In this document: positions 60,216 through 64,000 of the stretch, in pieces
How positions within the stretch are numbered: position 1 is the stretch's first letter
How the letters are laid out: every line of letters starts with the position of its first letter
From: Membranipora membranacea
Taxonomy: Eukaryota > Bryozoa > Gymnolaemata > Cheilostomatida > Membraniporidae
Assembly (NCBI GenBank): GCA_914767715.1
Contig: OU612066.1
Coordinates: 16,309,001 to 16,373,000 of the forward strand
DNA: 64,000 nt
Direction: 5' to 3'
Made by a program: the position numbers and the translations under genes
Notes under the pieces: generated by a model
What the model saw: the letters and a program-made list of their open reading frames with translations, nothing else
Told to the model about the DNA's origin: nothing
The model's database searches: none

Positions 60216-60580
60216 CTATCGAGGCCTTTTATCTCTTACTGCTGGGTTTCTGGTTACTGAGCCTTCCCTGTAATATTCATGCAAATCCGCATAGCAGTAA
60301 TTGTCTGATTCTGAGGCACCGCTTTGAGCTTGATGTACCTGCACTGTGGCTTCTCTAGACTGTGGTAGGGGAGGAAGTGGCCTGTTTTTAAAGATTCTAA
60401 CATGGTCAGATCTTCCCTCACTTGTTTCAGCTCTGCTCTCTTCAATGCTGGTCGTGCCTTCATCTTCTGTTTGCCTGTTAAATGAGCTTAGCTCTACTTC
60501 TGAAAACAGTAACAAGAATTGTGGTTTTATTTTTTTTATTTCTTCAGCACATTAGGGTGTTGGGAACACATATATTCATC

Positions 60581-60629
<49 letters not shown>

Positions 60630-63600
60630 TCAAATGTACTCAAAGAATGTACAAACGATAACGCTAAACACTAGGGTAAAATGTAATTCATGTGCACAAA
60701 ACTACCAGTTCATCCCATTGCAAGAGATTAATTGCAGATATTGAGTCAAGAGAATCACTAGAACATGTTGGTTCACTCTGTGGTGGCGGAGGGATATTAG
60801 AAAAGTTGGGTACTCGACTTTTGCAATAGCCCTCCCACAGAAGAAACAAACTAGAGAGTCACAAGGTTTCACTCATGATTAGCAGTCATCTTCTTAATAG
60901 GTATGGGAGGACAAATCCATGAAAATATTACACAAATTTGTAACGTGCAAGGTTTAATTACAGCAGATATCTTTCCAAATAAAACAACACATCAGCATTC
61001 TATAATTGACTTTTCATTTCTATCACCATACGCATACCATACCATACACACATATTTCATATTCTTGGGAGATATGTCAAACATTTTGTTGAATTCAAAT
61101 AACATATTTTAACACACATTCAATGGAACCAACCTTCAATGGTATTGACAGAGTAGGAGGGGTTTCTGTTGGTCCTCAGCGTTGTTTTATTTGGAGTTTG
61201 TCTTCTCTTCTTTCTAGCGCGAAGGCAGAAGACAGTCAGGGCAATTCCAAAAACACAGAGTGCCACTGCACCCACAGTACTCCCAACTATGACAGCTGTA
61301 AAATTAATATGATTAGATAAGCTCAAGGTCAACAATCCATATACATTCATATAACTACTGTTCTGTGAATTATCGGTTTGCAGATCTTGAAGTGGCCTGA
61401 TGATAATAGATCGATTGTTGCATTGCTAGCTGTTTGCGATCCTAAGTCAGAGTAGTATTTTTTTCATTTCTCAACATCAGTAGAACACAAGTCTTGAGCA
61501 ATAGAATGGATTGAGACACAACTTGCCACTCGTCAAAAGGTATTCTATAAATCCTGAATTAAATAGTGTATCAGAGAACTCACATCAATGTGCAGGTTAG
61601 AATAAGATATACTGCTCTTACCTGTGTATGTAGAGCCATCGTCTGAAGATACCGTCTTATCATCATCATCATCATAGAAAACACTGACTGCAAAATCAAC
61701 AATATCATCGATAAAAAGATTAAAAAAAACTTGATGATCACTTTTGAATTTACAACAGCAGAGATAATATAACTTTTATAACACTTCTTAGTGACAAAAC
61801 TGTTACAAGATAATAGCGTCACACAATGTAATGATCATGCTAGTGTATGAAAACATATTTATGGGGTAATAGTACGAAGAAGATTCGTATTTTAAGGTTA
61901 TAACCCTTAAATTCTCCCTGAATAATATATTTGTCCAGAATTTCAAAAGAAGATAACTTCGAAAAACCATGACTTACTATTATAGTTGAGTTTGATTGGA
62001 GTGTATTCAGTATCCAGAGCATACAAGTCTTTCCCACTGATTTGATGATCAACCAAAGCTTTTACATGCATCTGTTTCTGACCACACTCAGATTGATTGC
62101 AGGGCAAATTTGTCATTCCCTCTGCTACCAAAGTGTAGTCCCCAGTATCGGTGTTGAGGAGAAGCATTTCTGAGGCTTCGGTTTTACAGAGCAGTGCCTT
62201 TTCACCTATCCTTACAGCTTGCAAAATTGTACCAGGATTTCCTTTGAGAGTCACAGGAGTCACCTTTGATGTCAAAAAGTCCACATGACTGACTGTAACG
62301 TTCGTGCTTTCTTGAATTGTATATGCCCCTGATAAATTATTGATTATTGCCATCGCATAAACGTCCCCAAAAGAACTCACAAGTTGAAATGGGGTAGTTG
62401 AGAAGTTTCGAGAGAGGTTAACTTGGTAGATTGTTGAATCGGCAGTATAATATGAAAGATTATTAGCAGAGTCTACAGCTGTTGGGCCAAAAAGAATGGA
62501 TCCAAGTCGACTGCAGTTTAGCATTGATTGATTTGGTTGGTTGTCGCAGAAAGATTTGGGTAAGTTGACTGTTTTGTTGTCTTTCACTGCGGTAGAATAA
62601 ACTTTTACAGCATATTTTTCACGAACAAGGAACAATTCCTTGCTAATCTGTTGGAAGCTTGTGATCTTTTCATCGGTTGTCAGGATCCATTTCGACTCTC
62701 GTTGTGTTTTGTTCCAGCTGTAAATTATTTTATCCCGTGAGTAAAAGAATTTGTCATCAAAGTTTCTGTCAGGCTGAATCGCTGTCACGCCCTTAAGTAC
62801 TGTCATGTTAACATCCATTTTGTGAGAAACTTCTAAGTTCAAAATCATGCTGCAAAAATAAAAAGGTTATGGTTACTTGAACCAACTCATACATGTCCCT
62901 TTTGTTTGACATGCAAAAAAGCTAGGTACATAAATAGGCCCAACTCCCATCAAAAAAGGTTAAAAAAATTGAAAATTATGTGCGGAATTCTGACTCTATG
63001 ATCATGAGAGGGGCAACATCTAGTGGGTGATAAAGAAATAATCATGACTCGAATAAAAACCACAGCCATCATTTTATAAACAGACTTTATTTATGAAAGG
63101 AGTGAGGTACAGTGAGTTAATACTAGAGATTCAGAGAAAGTTAATGTGTTATATATTCATCGATCAGATAGCCGGAGTCTGTTTGCAGTCACACACATCT
63201 ACTAACCTGGATACTCGAGCTGTCGATGCAGGTTTGTAGTTGAGGTGATTGTTATAGGCTTCACCAGTCATTCCACACCACAGCACGAGAAGGATCTAGA
63301 AACAATGTATTATAGTAAGTTTTTTAATTAAGTTTATTCAAAGGGGTTAGTTAGATTTAGAAAAAAATACAGCAGTAAAAAAAATCTTTCAACGGTAATT
63401 TTGAGCCCAATGAGTAAACACACAAGTTGATAGAATAAAATTTCAGATATGGTTGTGCAAAAATGGATATTCAAAATTAATATGCAGTAGATCATAAAAT
63501 AAAGTGGGCTAGGCTTAGCCAGACCTTGCCATGGTTTGTCATTGAAATTCGAATTAGTTCAACATAAATATTCAGATCAATCCTCTGTGCTTTTTATTGA

Positions 63601-63736
63601 GCACATTAGATGATATTAAATTGATAAAGATCTCACTTATGTCAGATGAGAACGTGAATGTAATGATGGTAAACAAGAAACACAACTATTATGTTATGAT
63701 GCCTACCTGGATGATGTTTGCTGCATTCATTATCAT
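60216..63736 (-). CDS. Single-pass receptor-like membrane protein, copy B
   Basis: Exons 63736-63707, 63295-63207, 62849-61978, 61687-61622, 61295-61134 and 60499-60216 total 1503 nt, 500 residues, phases consistent. The architecture is that of copy A: signal peptide (MIMNAANIIQ / ILLVLWCGMTGEA), glycosylated ectodomain in one 872-nt exon (identical length in A), acidic stalk (FYDDDDDKTVSSDDG, one Asp more than A), membrane helix (AVIVGSTVGAVALCVFGIAL) and a tail with RPLPPLPQS and YCYADLHEYYREG. Ectodomain cysteines (SFCDNQ, LNC, LPCNQSECGQ) are conserved with A. The coding frame ends KRPR at a TAG caused by a frameshift. A surface receptor with SH2/SH3-dependent signalling is inference. Confidence 0.7.
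60577..60628. repeat. (AT)n microsatellite in receptor copy B intron 5
   Basis: About 45 nt of uninterrupted TA repeats; absent from copy A at the same place (near 38360). Confidence 0.95.
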
Positions 63737-63739
63737 TCT

Positions 63740-64000
63740 GCTTATTGTTACTGTCGATGAATCGAAACGAAGAGCAGTCTGTCGCCAAGTATTTCACAGG
63801 ACACTATAGCAGCTTTACACAAACCAATATGCTTGAACAATAGAATCAATCAATGTTTTATACCACCTCAAGGCATAATCCTACTGTTTGAGCCACCACA
63901 ACTCTGCACTCATTTTTTGCAAATGCATAAAAAGCCCTCAATCCTCTCATATAATGTAATATAATGTTTAGGCTTATATTGAGAACTCTGATTGGGCCTA
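63740..64000. other. Upstream flank of receptor copy B; third copy of the 42.2-42.5 kb segment
   Basis: It matches 42240-42490 and, inverted, 51300-51570, including the phrase CCTCAATCCTCTCATATAA and AGAACTCTGATTGGGCCTA. In the other copies the P gene lies just beyond, so a third P copy is expected to the right of the window. Confidence 0.6.

Larger units (their letters stand above)
53232..64000. repeat. Segmental duplication, copy B (direct partner 34456-42490)
   Basis: It starts at the JHY exon 7/intron 7 border and continues to the window end. It includes JHY exon 8, the receptor gene and its upstream flank (63740-64000 matches 42240-42490). It is enlarged by the 3.4-kb insertion at 55791-59172 and lacks the 758-bp MITE of copy A. 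Confidence 0.85.

Noticed and set aside
60216-60270. A 40-41 nt micro-intron (GTAAGAG...TTCAG) that would remove the TAG in receptor copy B
   Set aside because: Removing it leaves the wrong frame in both copies, so it cannot rejoin the distal tail.

Overview
This is a eukaryotic, almost certainly animal, genomic window. It is AT-rich, its genes are split by short GT-AG introns, and it is full of degraded transposons and tandem repeats. The content is metazoan: a RING/B-box/coiled-coil/propeller TRIM-type protein, a homologue of the motile-cilia protein JHY, and single-pass receptors whose tails carry tyrosine and SH3-ligand motifs. A sponge or another marine invertebrate is the first thing I would test, but the species is inference.

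Layout. 1-6.1 kb: a terminal exon of an unrecognised plus-strand gene, then an intact 8-exon TRIM gene on the minus strand (1393-6143; 645 codons assembled by hand with every splice phase consistent). 7-12 kb: a dead L1/Tx1-type LINE, a partial MITE and a SINE flanked by a long target duplication. 14.8-16.0 kb: a higher-order satellite. 17.3-22.8 kb: a minus-strand series of about ten exon-like units with good splice sites, no open frame in the units translated, and a recurring short hairpin; one unit has expanded into a 31-bp minisatellite. 23.9-27.4 kb: isolated exon-like fragments and a C-rich tandem repeat. 29.6-35.5 kb: the intact JHY gene (8 coding exons, 1077 codons). 37.2-42.2 kb: a minus-strand six-exon receptor gene (copy A). 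42.9-44.8 kb: a four-exon pseudogene (family 'P') upstream of it on the same strand.

44.8-64 kb is built from duplications. P plus the first two receptor exons recur inverted at 48.8-52.2 kb. The stretch from JHY intron 7 through the receptor (34456 to about 42490) recurs in direct orientation from 53232 to the window end, giving a lone JHY last exon and receptor copy B (60216-63736). The copies act as empty-site controls for one another. They show a TTAA-targeting MITE inside a P exon, a 758-bp TA-flanked MITE only in copy A, and a 3.4-kb tyrosine-recombinase (Crypton-like) insertion only in copy B, apparently a head-to-tail tandem.

The most interesting material is the receptor family. It has a signal peptide, an N-glycosylated ectodomain, one membrane helix and a tyrosine-rich tail, and the two copies have lost the distal tail through different frameshifts. 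The noncoding exon array is second. A tRNA-Thr-like element whose A-box segment is expanded about 15 times is third. All gene models were assembled by eye; no alignment or database search was run.
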